A stretch of DNA of 64,000 bases from Hymenobacter montanus (GTDB taxonomy: Bacteria > Bacteroidota > Bacteroidia > Cytophagales > Hymenobacteraceae), in assembly GCF_014699115.1 (NCBI RefSeq), contig NZ_JACXAD010000012.1, positions 1 through 64,000 of the forward strand, written 5' to 3'. Every line of letters starts with the position of its first letter. Position 1 is the stretch's first letter. The notes beneath the pieces are model-generated. The model was not told where the DNA came from and made no database searches. It saw only the letters and a program-made list of their open reading frames with translations. The position numbers were made by a program, and so were the translations under genes. Of this stretch, positions 41,428 to 49,980 are shown piece after piece.

Positions 41428-42777
41428 CTATTCCAGGCCAATGGTAATGCCCATTACCACGCTCACGATGCCCAGCACCACTAGGCCCAGGTACAGGGGC
41501 CACACGAACTTCAGCCACTGCTCGAAGCGCACCCCGGTGGCGGCCAGCATGGCCATGAGTGTGCCGTTGGTGGGCGTTATCAGCTCGCACAGGCCCGCCC
41601 CGTACTGGAAAGCCAGCACCATTACCTGGCGGGAGAGGCCAATGAGGTCGGAGAGGGGCGTGAGCAGCGGCATGGTGAGGGTGGCCTGCCCGCTGCCGCT
41701 GGGTACGGGTACGTGCAGGGCCGTTTGCACGGCCATCATGCCCAGGGCCGCAAACGCTACGGGCAGGTGGCTCAGGGGCTCGGCCAGCCCATGTACAATG
41801 GTGTCCACGATGTTGCCCTGCTCCAGCACCACGAAAATAGCCCGGGCAAATCCGAGGAGCATGGCCGAAAACGCCATGTCGCGAAACCCTAGTACAAAAC
41901 CTTCGGCCGTGCCGGTGAGGCCGCGGCCCCCCAACAGGCCGGCCGCCACGCCCAGCGCGAAGAACAGGGCGGCCATTTCCTCGAAGCCCCAGCCCTGCCG
42001 CACCACACCGTAGGCAAAAAAGCTGAAGCCCACCAGCAGGAGCAGCAGAACCAAACCGTGGCGGCCGGAGCCGGTCGCATCGGCCGCCCGCTCCTGCTCC
42101 GTGGCCTCCACCAGCACGCGGTGGCGCTGGGCGTGGCGGATGGTGCCCCAGAGCCAGAACGCCAGGGCCAGCACCAGAAACGCCAGGCGGTAGCCCCCGG
42201 CCGAGAGCAGCGGCAGCTGGGCCAGCTTCTGGGCAATACCCACTTGAAACGGGTTGATGGGGCTGAACGAGGCGCCCACGAAGGCTGCTCCCGCGCTGGC
42301 TGCCACGGCCGTGAGGGCCGGAAACCCGAGCCGCCGCATCAGCACCAGCAGCACCGGCACCAGGGCAATGATTTCTTCCCCCATGTTCTCGAGGGCGCCC
42401 ATGGTGGCAAACAGGACCCCGATGAGCGGAATCACCAGCACCTGGCGGCCCTGGGTGCGGGCCAGCAGCCAGTCCACGCCGTGGCGCAGGGCCCCCGTTT
42501 GGTCGACCACCGTGAAGGCGCCACCCGCCAGGAAGATGAGAAACACCACGCCCGCCGCATCCGCCAGGCCCTTGGGAATGTCCACCACCATGTCGAGCAG
42601 ACCCACCGGGGTAGCGGGCACGCGGTGGTAAGAGCCGGCTACCACTACTTCGCGCCGGGTCACGGGGTCTTGTTTGCGGTCGAAGCGGCCGGCGGGTAGG
42701 ACGTAGCTCAGCGCGGCGGACAGAATGATAAAACCCACGAGCAGCACGAGTGGGTGAGGAAAGCGGAAGGTATTCAT
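41428..42777 (-). CDS. YfcC family membrane transporter
   Basis: A 449-residue inner-membrane protein with about 11-12 hydrophobic helices. YfcC/ArcD-like features include FPHPLVLLVGFIILSAALSY and VLPAGRFDR at the start, LIGVLFATMGALENMGEEII, FVGASFSPINPFQVGIAQKL, and VPVPSGSGQATLTMPLLTPL near the end, with ITPTNGTLMAMLAATGV. The family is thought to carry basic amino acids or short carboxylates; the substrate is not known for most members. The gene is single, with normal GC. Confidence 0.85.
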   Translation of the reverse strand: MNTFRFPHPLVLLVGFIILSAALSYVLPAGRFDRKQDPVTRREVVVAGSYHRVPATPVGLLDMVVDIPKGLADAAGVVFLIFLAGGAFTVVDQTGALRHGVDWLLARTQGRQVLVIPLIGVLFATMGALENMGEEIIALVPVLLVLMRRLGFPALTAVAASAGAAFVGASFSPINPFQVGIAQKLAQLPLLSAGGYRLAFLVLALAFWLWGTIRHAQRHRVLVEATEQERAADATGSGRHGLVLLLLLVGFSFFAYGVVRQGWGFEEMAALFFALGVAAGLLGGRGLTGTAEGFVLGFRDMAFSAMLLGFARAIFVVLEQGNIVDTIVHGLAEPLSHLPVAFAALGMMAVQTALHVPVPSGSGQATLTMPLLTPLSDLIGLSRQVMVLAFQYGAGLCELITPTNGTLMAMLAATGVRFEQWLKFVWPLYLGLVVLGIVSVVMGITIGLE

Positions 42778-42903
42778 GGGCGACTCCCGCTCCCGGTTAT
42801 CCTCTTAAAAAAGGACCGTCAGGAGGCCGAAGCTGATTAGGTAGTGGAGGAAAGGTTTACGGTTCTTCGCGCTTAGCAAAGAGTTCAGAGTGAAAGCCCA
42901 GGG

Positions 42904-44073
42904 CTAGAATCCGTTGCGGTTTGACATTTCTACATTCACATTATTCGAATCTGCATCACCCCAGAGGTAAAAGGCCGCGCCGGCCAGCAGCAGGCCCAGT
43001 AGCACCAGTAGCAGCACCTTCCAGAACGAGAGGGGCCGCGAGCCGCTCACTTTCCCGGTCTGCCCGTTCACCAGGAAGTGATAGAGCTTGCCCCGGTAGG
43101 TGTAGGCGCAGAGCCACAGCGGCAGCAGCAGGTGCTTAAAGGACTCGTTGCTGAGGGTCGTGGCCACCTCCAGGCCGCGCTGGGTATCGCCGCCCAGCAG
43201 CTGAGCACAGGCTTCTTCCTCGCGCTGGTGAATGGTGGCGCGGGCCCGATTCAGGCCCTCGGCCAGGTCGATGGCGTACACTTCGGCCTCCCAGCCCAAC
43301 AGCACGCGGGGGTCGTAGTCGACTACTTCCTGGAGGTTGTAGTTCAGGACCTCATCGACGTGTTTTTGCTGCTTAGCCAGGCTCTGCGACGCCAGGATCA
43401 GCACGTCGTCGTAAAAGAAGTCGTGGCTGCCGCTGCGAAACGACCAGCGCGTGCGTCGTTCCTGGCGGGTGACGCTATTTCCTTTGCTATCAGTGCTACT
43501 CACCGACACGTAATAATAGTCGCCCCGCTCGCCCTGCCAGTCCGAATGCGCCTGCGCGTCGAAGGTCCAGAAAGGCAGGTACATGCCGTGCAGGTTGTCC
43601 AGGTTGGCGGCAGCGGCCAGGTCGTTGGGGGCCAGCCAGCTGGTTCCAATCCAGCGGCGGAAGCCTTCGGTAGCCGCGGCCTTGCTCAGTCGGAACGGCA
43701 GCACCCCGGCGGGCTCAATCAGGCGGGTGCGCTGGGCCTCGGGGTTGATGGCCCGGCTGCCGCAGAAACCGCAATTGAGGGTGGGGTGGTCGGCATTGAT
43801 GCGGGTGCGGGCCCCACAGTTGGGGCAGCTGAAGAGCTGCTGCTCGGCGAGCATTGCCGGATTTAGCTCATCGGCGATAAACAACCCGGTGAGCCGGTTT
43901 TCAGTCAGCCGGTCGCGGCTGAAAACCAGCGCTTGGGTAGCTCCGCAATGGCCGCAGCCCAAGACCTGCGTATCGGCCTGAAACACCATTTGCGAGCCGC
44001 AGCTGGAGCAGGGCGCGCGCAGCAAGTCAGATTCACGCAGGTGGTGGAGGGTGGCTTCGGTGGCGGGATCCAT
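42904..44073 (-). CDS. Zinc-ribbon membrane-anchored protein
   Basis: A 389-residue protein. Two zinc ribbons lie at the N-terminus: CSSCGSQMVFQ...CGHCG (about 18-40) and CPNCGARTRIN...CGFCGS (about 80-105). A mixed domain follows, then one membrane helix near the C-terminus (about 350-370, KVLLLVLLGLLLAGAAFYLW). It starts 40 nt after the SPFH gene on the same strand. In Bacillus, zinc-ribbon YdjG and SPFH YdjI act together and recruit PspA to stressed membranes; the gene pair here has the same two domain types. That role is inference. Confidence 0.75.
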   Translation of the reverse strand: MDPATEATLHHLRESDLLRAPCSSCGSQMVFQADTQVLGCGHCGATQALVFSRDRLTENRLTGLFIADELNPAMLAEQQLFSCPNCGARTRINADHPTLNCGFCGSRAINPEAQRTRLIEPAGVLPFRLSKAAATEGFRRWIGTSWLAPNDLAAAANLDNLHGMYLPFWTFDAQAHSDWQGERGDYYYVSVSSTDSKGNSVTRQERRTRWSFRSGSHDFFYDDVLILASQSLAKQQKHVDEVLNYNLQEVVDYDPRVLLGWEAEVYAIDLAEGLNRARATIHQREEEACAQLLGGDTQRGLEVATTLSNESFKHLLLPLWLCAYTYRGKLYHFLVNGQTGKVSGSRPLSFWKVLLLVLLGLLLAGAAFYLWGDADSNNVNVEMSNRNGF

Positions 44074-44113
44074 CAGGGGTGGGGGGTGGGTTCAGACCGA
44101 GCTAGGTCGTGCT

Positions 44114-45115
44114 TTATAGCTGCGCCAGCAGCTCGGCCTTTTTGGCGTCAAATTCTTCGGCCGTCAAAATGCCGTCGGCCTTGAGCTGGCCCAAGTCACG
44201 CAGCAGCTGCATCACCTGTTCCCGGTTGGCGCTGGCAGGGGCGGCCGGTGGGGTTGCTGCCGCCTGGGCCGGCGCGGTGGCGTTGCCTAGCATGTTGCCC
44301 AGCCCGCCCAGCAGCACGGCGGCCCCGCCAATGCCGCCTTCCTGCTCCGCTGCTTTTTCCACGGCCAGGCCGGCCTGGAACTGCTGAAACCGGCCCATGT
44401 CGCCGGCCATACTCATCTGGGTAGTCTTGTCCAGGAAAGCCTCTACTTCGGCCGGCAGGCTGGCATTCTCGAGGTAGAAGCGCGTGAGCTCCAGGCCGTA
44501 GGCGCCGAAGTCGTCCTGCAGCAGCGGCCGTAGCCGCTCGCCCAGCTCCTGGTAGTTGCGGGCCAGGTCGAGCACCGACACGTTGGCCTCGGCCAGGGTA
44601 TCGGAAAACTTGTTCACGATGGCCGAGCGCAACTGCCCTTCCACGTCCGTGATGCGAACCAGGGAGTTGGTACCCGCGAATTCGGTCAGGAACTTGGTGG
44701 CTTCGGTCACGCGCAGGGCGAAGGTGCCAAAGGCCCGTACCCGCACTTGCTTGAACTCCGGGTCGCGCAGGATAACCGGGTTGGGCGTGCCCCACTTCAG
44801 GTTGGTGAACTGCTTGGTGGCGACAAAGAAAACGTCCACCTTAAACGGCGAGTCGAACCCGTACTTCCAGCCGCGCAGGGTGGTGAGCACCGGCAGGTTC
44901 TCCGTGGTCAGCACGTGGCGGCCGGGCCCGAAGACGTCGGCAATTCGGCCCTGGTCCATCAGGATGGCCATCTGGGAGTCGCGCACGGTAAGCTGCGCCC
45001 CGTTTTTGATATTGTTTTCGTGGTCCGGAAATTTCCAGATGACCGTATCGGTTGAGTTATCAACCCAGTCGATAATCTCAATCAGCTCGTTGCGAATAAA
45101 GTCGAAGAGGCCCAT
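44114..45115 (-). CDS. SPFH domain protein with C-terminal SHOCT motif
   Basis: A 333-residue protein. The SPFH (band-7-like, YdjI type) domain covers about 20-220: SQMAILMDQGRIADVFGPGR, FFVATKQFTNLKWGTPNPV, VRAFGTFALRVTEATKFL. An Ala/Gly-rich linker (about 245-290) leads to a SHOCT motif at 297-333 (LLRDLGQLKADGILTAEEFD). SPFH proteins form oligomers on membranes and gather partner proteins; SHOCT motifs are short oligomerising tails. There is no membrane helix of its own. It is co-transcribed with the zinc-ribbon protein downstream. Confidence 0.88.
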   Translation of the reverse strand: MGLFDFIRNELIEIIDWVDNSTDTVIWKFPDHENNIKNGAQLTVRDSQMAILMDQGRIADVFGPGRHVLTTENLPVLTTLRGWKYGFDSPFKVDVFFVATKQFTNLKWGTPNPVILRDPEFKQVRVRAFGTFALRVTEATKFLTEFAGTNSLVRITDVEGQLRSAIVNKFSDTLAEANVSVLDLARNYQELGERLRPLLQDDFGAYGLELTRFYLENASLPAEVEAFLDKTTQMSMAGDMGRFQQFQAGLAVEKAAEQEGGIGGAAVLLGGLGNMLGNATAPAQAAATPPAAPASANREQVMQLLRDLGQLKADGILTAEEFDAKKAELLAQL

Positions 45116-45213
45116 GCGAAGACAAGCAGGTTAGGGTAGTAATTTGGTGCAACCTAAGGAGAAAAATTGACACCTCCCCGCCTTGTCGGGCTTCCGCGCC
45201 GCCCGTGCTGCTC

Positions 45214-45459
45214 ATGACCTACACCCACTTCAAAGCCCTGCACCAGCGCCGCCAGGCCGAGTACCTCGCCCGGCACGGCCACTGCCTGGCCGAGCGCCAG
45301 GAAGACAGCTTCGTGCTGACGCTGTACGCAATAGAGGGATTTTACGCCGAAATCTGGCGCAGCCGGGGCGAGGAACCCATTCTTTTCATTCACGTCTTCC
45401 AAAGCTCCACTGGGCTGAGCGACTACCTTCGCCTGGTGCAGCTGCCCAGCAACCTGTAA
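45214..45459 (+). CDS. Small hypothetical protein upstream of kinase gene
   Basis: An 81-residue protein. The start is ATG 45214 (MTYTHFKALHQRRQAEYL). It reads as a compact alpha/beta protein (LAERQEDSFVLTLYAIEGFY, AEIWRSRGEEPILFIHVFQS). No family recognised. It precedes the kinase/Thg1-like pair by 57 nt on the same strand and may belong to the same transcript, but function is unknown. Confidence 0.55.
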   Translation: MTYTHFKALHQRRQAEYLARHGHCLAERQEDSFVLTLYAIEGFYAEIWRSRGEEPILFIHVFQSSTGLSDYLRLVQLPSNL

Positions 45460-45516
45460 GGCTCCTGTGCCGCTCGGGCAAAGGCAGGTGCGACTCGGGC
45501 TTTTCGTTAGTTTCTC

Positions 45517-45960
45517 ATGCAGGCCATTATTTTCTGCGGCATTCAGGCAACGGGTAAGAGTACCTTCTACCGGCAGTTCTTTTTCAATTCGCACATCCGC
45601 ATCAGCATGGATTTGCTGCGCACCCGCCACCGGGAGCAGCGCATGCTGGAACTGTGCCTCGATACCCAAGCCCGATTTGTGGTCGACAACACCAACCCAA
45701 CCGCTGCCGACCGGCAGCGCTACATCGGCCCCGCCCGGCAGGCTGGGTACCATGTGGTAGGGTACTTCTTTCAATCGGCTACGCAAGCGGCCGTGGCCCG
45801 CAACCGTAACCGCCCGCTCGAGGAGCAGGTGCCAGACCGCGGCATTTTTGGGACCCGGGCGCGGCTGGAGTTGCCCGCCTACCCCGAGGGATTTGATGAG
45901 TTACACCACGTCCGCATCGCCCCGGACGGTACATTTGTTGTCGAACCTTGGCAACCATGA
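45517..45960 (+). CDS. P-loop kinase, polynucleotide-kinase-like
   Basis: A 147-residue AAA-type small kinase. The P-loop GIQATGKSTF is at about 8-17. After it come RISMDLLRTRHRE (phosphate-acceptor site), FVVDNTNPTAADRQRYIGPA, and the Arg-rich lid ARNRNRPLEEQVPD. This is the plan of the kinase domain of T4 Pnkp and related 5'-OH polynucleotide kinases, which phosphorylate nucleic-acid 5' ends; a small-molecule kinase remains possible. Its TGA overlaps the ATG of the Thg1-like gene (ATGA at 45957-45960), so the two are translationally coupled. Length is typical of a single kinase domain. Confidence 0.82.
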   Translation: MQAIIFCGIQATGKSTFYRQFFFNSHIRISMDLLRTRHREQRMLELCLDTQARFVVDNTNPTAADRQRYIGPARQAGYHVVGYFFQSATQAAVARNRNRPLEEQVPDRGIFGTRARLELPAYPEGFDELHHVRIAPDGTFVVEPWQP

Positions 45961-46715
45961 AATTTAACGACCTTGATGCTCGTCTCCGGGTATATGAAAC
46001 CGCCCACGACCATTGCGCGCTGCCGGGCCTTTATCTAGTGGCCCGCCTCGATGGGCGGGGATTCACCCGCCTCACCAAAGAGCTGCACCCTTTCGAGCGG
46101 CCCTTCGACGCGCGTTTTCGGGACCTGATGGTGGCTACCGTGGCCCATTTGATGCAGTGCGGTTTTCGGATCCGGTACGGGTTTACCGAGAGCGACGAAA
46201 TATCGCTGCTGCTCGACCCTGCCGAAAACACCTTTGGTCGTAAGCTGCGCAAGTATCACAGCATCCTGGCCGGCGAAGCCTCGGCGAAGTTCTCGTTGCT
46301 CCTCGGCGACCTCGGCAGCTTTGACTGCCGTATAGCGCAGCTGCCCCGGCTGAGCGACGTGGACGACTATTTCCGCTGGCGCGCCGAGGATGCGCTGCGA
46401 AACGCCCTCAATGCTCATTGTTACTGGCAGCTACGTGACGAAGGGCAGTCCCCGGCCGCGGCCACTGCCGCGGTAAGCGGGCTGAGTACCGCGGCCAAAA
46501 ACGAGCTGCTGTTTCAACGCGGCATCAACTTCAATAACCTGCCCGCCTGGCAGAAGCGGGGAGTAGGGCTGTACTGGATGGAAGAGCCGCATCAGGGGGT
46601 TAACCCCTTGAAAAAGGAAGCAACCCTGGTAGCGCGCCGGCGCTTGCATACCGAATACGAACTTCCCGTAGGACCCAGCTACGGCGTATTTATTCAGCAA
46701 TTGCTAGCCGAATAA
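45957..46715 (+). CDS. Thg1-like 3'-5' RNA polymerase (tRNA-His guanylyltransferase family)
   Basis: A 252-residue enzyme. Start ATG 45957 (MKFNDLDARLRVYETAH) overlaps the kinase stop. The Thg1 palm is shown by VARLDGRGFTRLTKE (first metal Asp, about 28) and YGFTESDEISLLLDP (second metal Asp/Glu), plus FDCRIAQLP and DDYFRWRAEDALRNALNAHC and WQKRGVGLYW. Thg1-family proteins add nucleotides to RNA 5' ends in the 3'-5' direction. Bacterial Thg1-like proteins often repair truncated tRNA 5' ends rather than adding G-1. The upstream kinase could prepare the 5' end, so the pair looks like an RNA end-repair unit. Confidence 0.9.
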   Translation: MKFNDLDARLRVYETAHDHCALPGLYLVARLDGRGFTRLTKELHPFERPFDARFRDLMVATVAHLMQCGFRIRYGFTESDEISLLLDPAENTFGRKLRKYHSILAGEASAKFSLLLGDLGSFDCRIAQLPRLSDVDDYFRWRAEDALRNALNAHCYWQLRDEGQSPAAATAAVSGLSTAAKNELLFQRGINFNNLPAWQKRGVGLYWMEEPHQGVNPLKKEATLVARRRLHTEYELPVGPSYGVFIQQLLAE

Positions 46716-47096
46716 TCACCAGCGTCCTCACTCCCTTAGCCGGTCTACGTCGATCAACTGGTATTTGCCCTGCCTGGTTTTTGATATCCTATTCAAACCT
46801 ATTATAGGGCAGGGAGATTTCCTTTAGCGCTGAATGCCGCCCCGGTAATATAGGATATTTGTTATAATATTCTGGTTTCGCTTGTGCTTGGTTTCAGCGG
46901 TGCTACCGCTTCACGTTCCGACTCCAAGGTCACTCAGTCCAAGCGGTCGGCTTCTTTCGAGGCAAAGCCATGGCGGCCGGTGACCCGACGGTTCCACCGA
47001 TTTGTTGGGCCGCGTTTAGAGTAACAGCAGCAAGACGGGAATGCGTTTTGCTGCCAGCCTGGAGAGCGGCCCGGTAGCTCGCGTTTGGGAGTGTAC
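46716..47096. other. Intergenic region, no gene seen
   Basis: About 380 bases with mixed composition, including an AT-rich patch near 46850-46880. There is no ORF with protein-like features, no tRNA and no clear terminator. Confidence 0.5.
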
Positions 47097-47418
47097 TCAG
47101 GGCATCGATTTCAAGCCACTGCTTATAATGCTCCAGGCAAGCAGGCTCGCTATTACCAGCAGCCCCATCCAGTGCCAGAGCGGTGCCCGCGTTTGCCCTT
47201 TCAACTGTTGGGTGGAGCTGCGCAGCTCCGCCGGCATCCCATTCTCTTCCCAGGCTTGCTGGCAGTGGCCGCAGTGCACGAACGTGGGCTTGCTAAACGG
47301 AAACAGCGGAATCCAGTAGATGTGGACGTAGCGGCTGTACACGCTCAGGTGCATTTTTTCGGGGGTGGCACAGCTAGGACAGGCTACACCGGGCAGCGTT
47401 GGTTCCGTAAATAATCAT
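47097..47418 (-). pseudogene. Zinc-ribbon membrane protein gene with 5' frameshift
   Basis: From ATG 47418 the frame reads MIIYGT and then runs into a stop. A second frame directly continues with LPGVACPSCATPEKMHLSVY, IYWIPLFPFSKPTFV, CGHCQQAWEENGMP and a C-terminal membrane helix (LWHWMGLLVIASLLAWSII). Small proteins with MIIYG near the start, two CxxC pairs and WIPLFP are common in this group. A 1-2 nt indel near 47400 has therefore broken the start. Translation from the internal ATG at 47354 would lose the first CxxC pair. The region 47419-47588 is otherwise empty. Confidence 0.65.
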
Positions 47419-47588
47419 TGAAGAGTAAGAGTAGCGAATGCGCCAGTGGTGGTGGAATTCAGAGCAGCTAAAAATACTGCTAAAAATAATTTAAATATAA
47501 TAATTTGTACCAGTAGGGTGGCAGGGTGCGCTTGAAAAGGTATTAAGATAGCGCTATTAGCTGCTAAGCGGTTGCTACCTTGCCCCGC

Positions 47589-49115
47589 ATGAAACGCTTC
47601 TTGCCGCTTGCTTTCGCGCTGGTTAAGTTCGTGTCGGGCTACTTCTTCATTAGCCCGGCGTACGACTTGCAGCGCGACGAATACCTCTATCTCAACCAGG
47701 GCCAGCACCTGGCCTGGGGCTATCTGGAAGTGCCGCCGCTCATTGCCGTGCAGGGGTGGGTAACGCTAGCCCTGGGTGGGGCCGAGGGCTGGGTGAAGTT
47801 CTGGCCTTTTCTGTGGGGCGCGGCCACGGTGTACCTGGTGGTGCGGCTGGCTGGCCGGCTGGGCGGGGGCTGGTTTGCCCAAAGCCTGGCGGGCACCTGC
47901 TACCTGGCTTCGGCCTTCGCCCGGCTGAACATCCTGTTTCAGCCCAACTCGTTCGAGGTATTCGGGTTTATGGCATGCTTGTACTGGCTGGTGTGCTTTA
48001 TCCAGGAAGCCCGGCCGCGCCACCTCTACCTGCTGGGCCTGGGGCTCGGGTTGGGCTTGCTGAACAAGTACACCACGCTGTTTTTTATTGCCGCATTGGG
48101 CGGGGCGCTGCTGCTCACGCCCGCTCGCCGGCTGCTGGGTAACCGCCACCTGTGGGGCGCGGCGGGCCTGACGCTCCTGCTGTGGCTGCCCAATGCCTTG
48201 TGGCAGCTTCGGCACGGCATCCCGTTTCTGCACCACATGGCCCTGCTGAAGGAAAGCCAGCTGGTGCACGTCGAGGCCGCCGACTTTTGGAAGGCTCAAC
48301 TGCTGATGTGCCTGCCGGCCACGTGGGTGTGGGTGCCCGGGCTGCTGGCCCTGTTAGGCGGCCGGGCGTTTCGGGCTTACCGCCCGGTGGGTTGGGTGCC
48401 GGTGCTGGGGGTGGGCCTGTTGGCCGCGCTGCACGGCAAAGACTACTACGCCCTGGGCTACTACCCGGTGCTGTTTGCCTTCGGAGCGGTGTGGTGGGAA
48501 ACCCGACTGCGCAATTTTCGGGGGAAGGCGCTGGTGCAGCCCGTGCTGCTGGCAGTGCCGCTGGTATTTCTGGTCTCGTTTCTCCCCTTCGTGTTTCCCG
48601 TGCGCCGCCCCGCTACCATGGCTGCTCTGCGTCCGCAGTACGTCGGCCTGGGCCTGTACCGCTGGGAAGACGGCCGCGACCACACCCTGCCCCAGGACTA
48701 CGCCGACATGCTGGGCTGGCACGAGCTAGCCGAAAAAACCTGGGCGGCCTACCAGTCTCTGCCCGATTCGCTGCGGGCCCACACCCTCATTCACTGCGCG
48801 AATTATGGCCAGGCCAGCGCCATTAATTACTATAATCGTCACCGGCCCCTGCCGCCCGCCAACAGCCTCAACGGCAGCTTCCTGTTCTGGTATCCGGTGC
48901 CGGCGCGGTGTCGAGCCCTCATCATTGTCGACAACGAGCCCGACGACGAGCTGGCCCCGCATTTTGCCGCTTACCGCCGCTTTGGCACCGTCGCCGACTC
49001 CTACGCCCGCGAACGGGGCACTGCAATTACTATTGGCATACTTCCCGATAGCTACATTCGGGCCCTCCTGAGCCGGGAATGGCGCGCCGGCCTAGCCGAG
49101 TGGGAAGGGCACTGA
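47589..49115 (+). CDS. Glycosyltransferase family 39 (dolichyl-P-mannose type) membrane protein
   Basis: A 508-residue inner-membrane protein. The start is ATG 47589 (MKRFLPLAFALVKFVSGY). Around 9-10 helices are visible, with the catalytic Asp-Glu of the GT39/ArnT-like fold in the first loop (YDLQRDEYLYLNQGQHLAWG, about 28-47) and GYLEVPPLIAVQGWV after it. A soluble domain forms the last about 130 residues. Such enzymes move sugars from lipid-phosphate carriers to proteins or lipids in the periplasm. Donor and acceptor are unknown. It is monocistronic. Confidence 0.85.
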   Translation: MKRFLPLAFALVKFVSGYFFISPAYDLQRDEYLYLNQGQHLAWGYLEVPPLIAVQGWVTLALGGAEGWVKFWPFLWGAATVYLVVRLAGRLGGGWFAQSLAGTCYLASAFARLNILFQPNSFEVFGFMACLYWLVCFIQEARPRHLYLLGLGLGLGLLNKYTTLFFIAALGGALLLTPARRLLGNRHLWGAAGLTLLLWLPNALWQLRHGIPFLHHMALLKESQLVHVEAADFWKAQLLMCLPATWVWVPGLLALLGGRAFRAYRPVGWVPVLGVGLLAALHGKDYYALGYYPVLFAFGAVWWETRLRNFRGKALVQPVLLAVPLVFLVSFLPFVFPVRRPATMAALRPQYVGLGLYRWEDGRDHTLPQDYADMLGWHELAEKTWAAYQSLPDSLRAHTLIHCANYGQASAINYYNRHRPLPPANSLNGSFLFWYPVPARCRALIIVDNEPDDELAPHFAAYRRFGTVADSYARERGTAITIGILPDSYIRALLSREWRAGLAEWEGH

Positions 49116-49169
49116 AGCCAGGGAGCGTACTGTTGTCGTTCTAGCGGGGCCTCTCGTGCCCTCTCCGAG

Positions 49170-49222
49170 GCCGGCCCCGGTTAGTTTGGGGCGCGGAAGC
49201 CTTCAGCGAGAGGGAGCCAGCC
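49170..49222. repeat. GC-rich intergenic repeat, copy 2
   Basis: It matches 24505-24552 over GCCCCGGTT, GGCGC, GAAGCCT, CAG and AGAGGGAGCC. A short hairpin (CCCCTCTC ... GAGAGGG, about 49233-49256) follows. It occupies the gap between convergent GT39 and RNA-ligase-like genes. Confidence 0.5.
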
Positions 49223-49264
49223 GAGGAAAAGTTGCCCCTCTCTTTTTGGAGAGGGATTCGGGTA

Positions 49265-49783
49265 TCAGCCGGTGAAGGGAAATTCGGTGATGCTTTCCCA
49301 CGGCCCGTTGCGGTAGGCCCAGAGGTGTAACCCGGTGCCCACCGAGCCGAACGGTGCGAAGTCCGATTGTAGGAGGGCCAGCAATTGCCGGGCCGCGGCC
49401 GGGTCTACCTTGTTTTGCACCGTGACGTGGGGCTGAAGCTTCTGTTGGTCCTGGGGCGTGAGGTAGGGCGCAAACGCCCGCTGCAGCTGGCGGTGCAGGG
49501 CTAGCAGGCCGTCGCAGGCCAGCGAAAACGCCACACCCCGGCCCAGGGAGCGTAGTCCCGTCACTTGCAGCGACAGCGGGGGCTGGGTTTGGCAGCAGGT
49601 GCGCAACTGCTCGCTGACGGTGGCCAGCTCGTTGCCGGGCAAGTGGTGGAAGAGCGTCAAGTGGGCGGCCAGGTAGTTGATGTTGGGCGGAAAATGCTGG
49701 CGACGCAGGGCATTGAAATACGTGTGGGCCGCGTCGTCCAGCGTGAGCGTGAGGATGAGCGGGGCATCGGCAAAATACGACAT
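49265..49783 (-). CDS. 2'-5' RNA ligase (LigT/2H phosphoesterase) family protein
   Basis: A 172-residue cytoplasmic protein. Start ATG 49783 (MSYFADAPLILTLTLDD). The two HxT-type motifs of the 2H superfamily are present: AAHLTLFHHL (about 40-49) and LQPHVTVQNKV (about 119-129), at the expected spacing. Members act on 2',3'-cyclic phosphates or 2'-5' links in RNA or small nucleotides. It lies about 2.5 kb from the kinase/Thg1-like pair, separated by GT39 and on the other strand, so a shared role is only a possibility. Confidence 0.88.
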   Translation of the reverse strand: MSYFADAPLILTLTLDDAAHTYFNALRRQHFPPNINYLAAHLTLFHHLPGNELATVSEQLRTCCQTQPPLSLQVTGLRSLGRGVAFSLACDGLLALHRQLQRAFAPYLTPQDQQKLQPHVTVQNKVDPAAARQLLALLQSDFAPFGSVGTGLHLWAYRNGPWESITEFPFTG

Positions 49784-49980
49784 GGGGCGGCGAAGAGGAT
49801 AGCAGCTGATAAGCGTACGCAAAGCAGCCCGTAACCGCTGCATGCTAAGCTGCTTGAGGTGGCGGCAAAACCCCGAGCTTGCTTGATAAAAGACTACAAA
49901 ATCAAGGAATTAAGCGTCGAGTGAAGGACTTAATTTGGCCTCCAAAACGTTGGTCTTCTATCCCTCACCAACCCGCTTCT

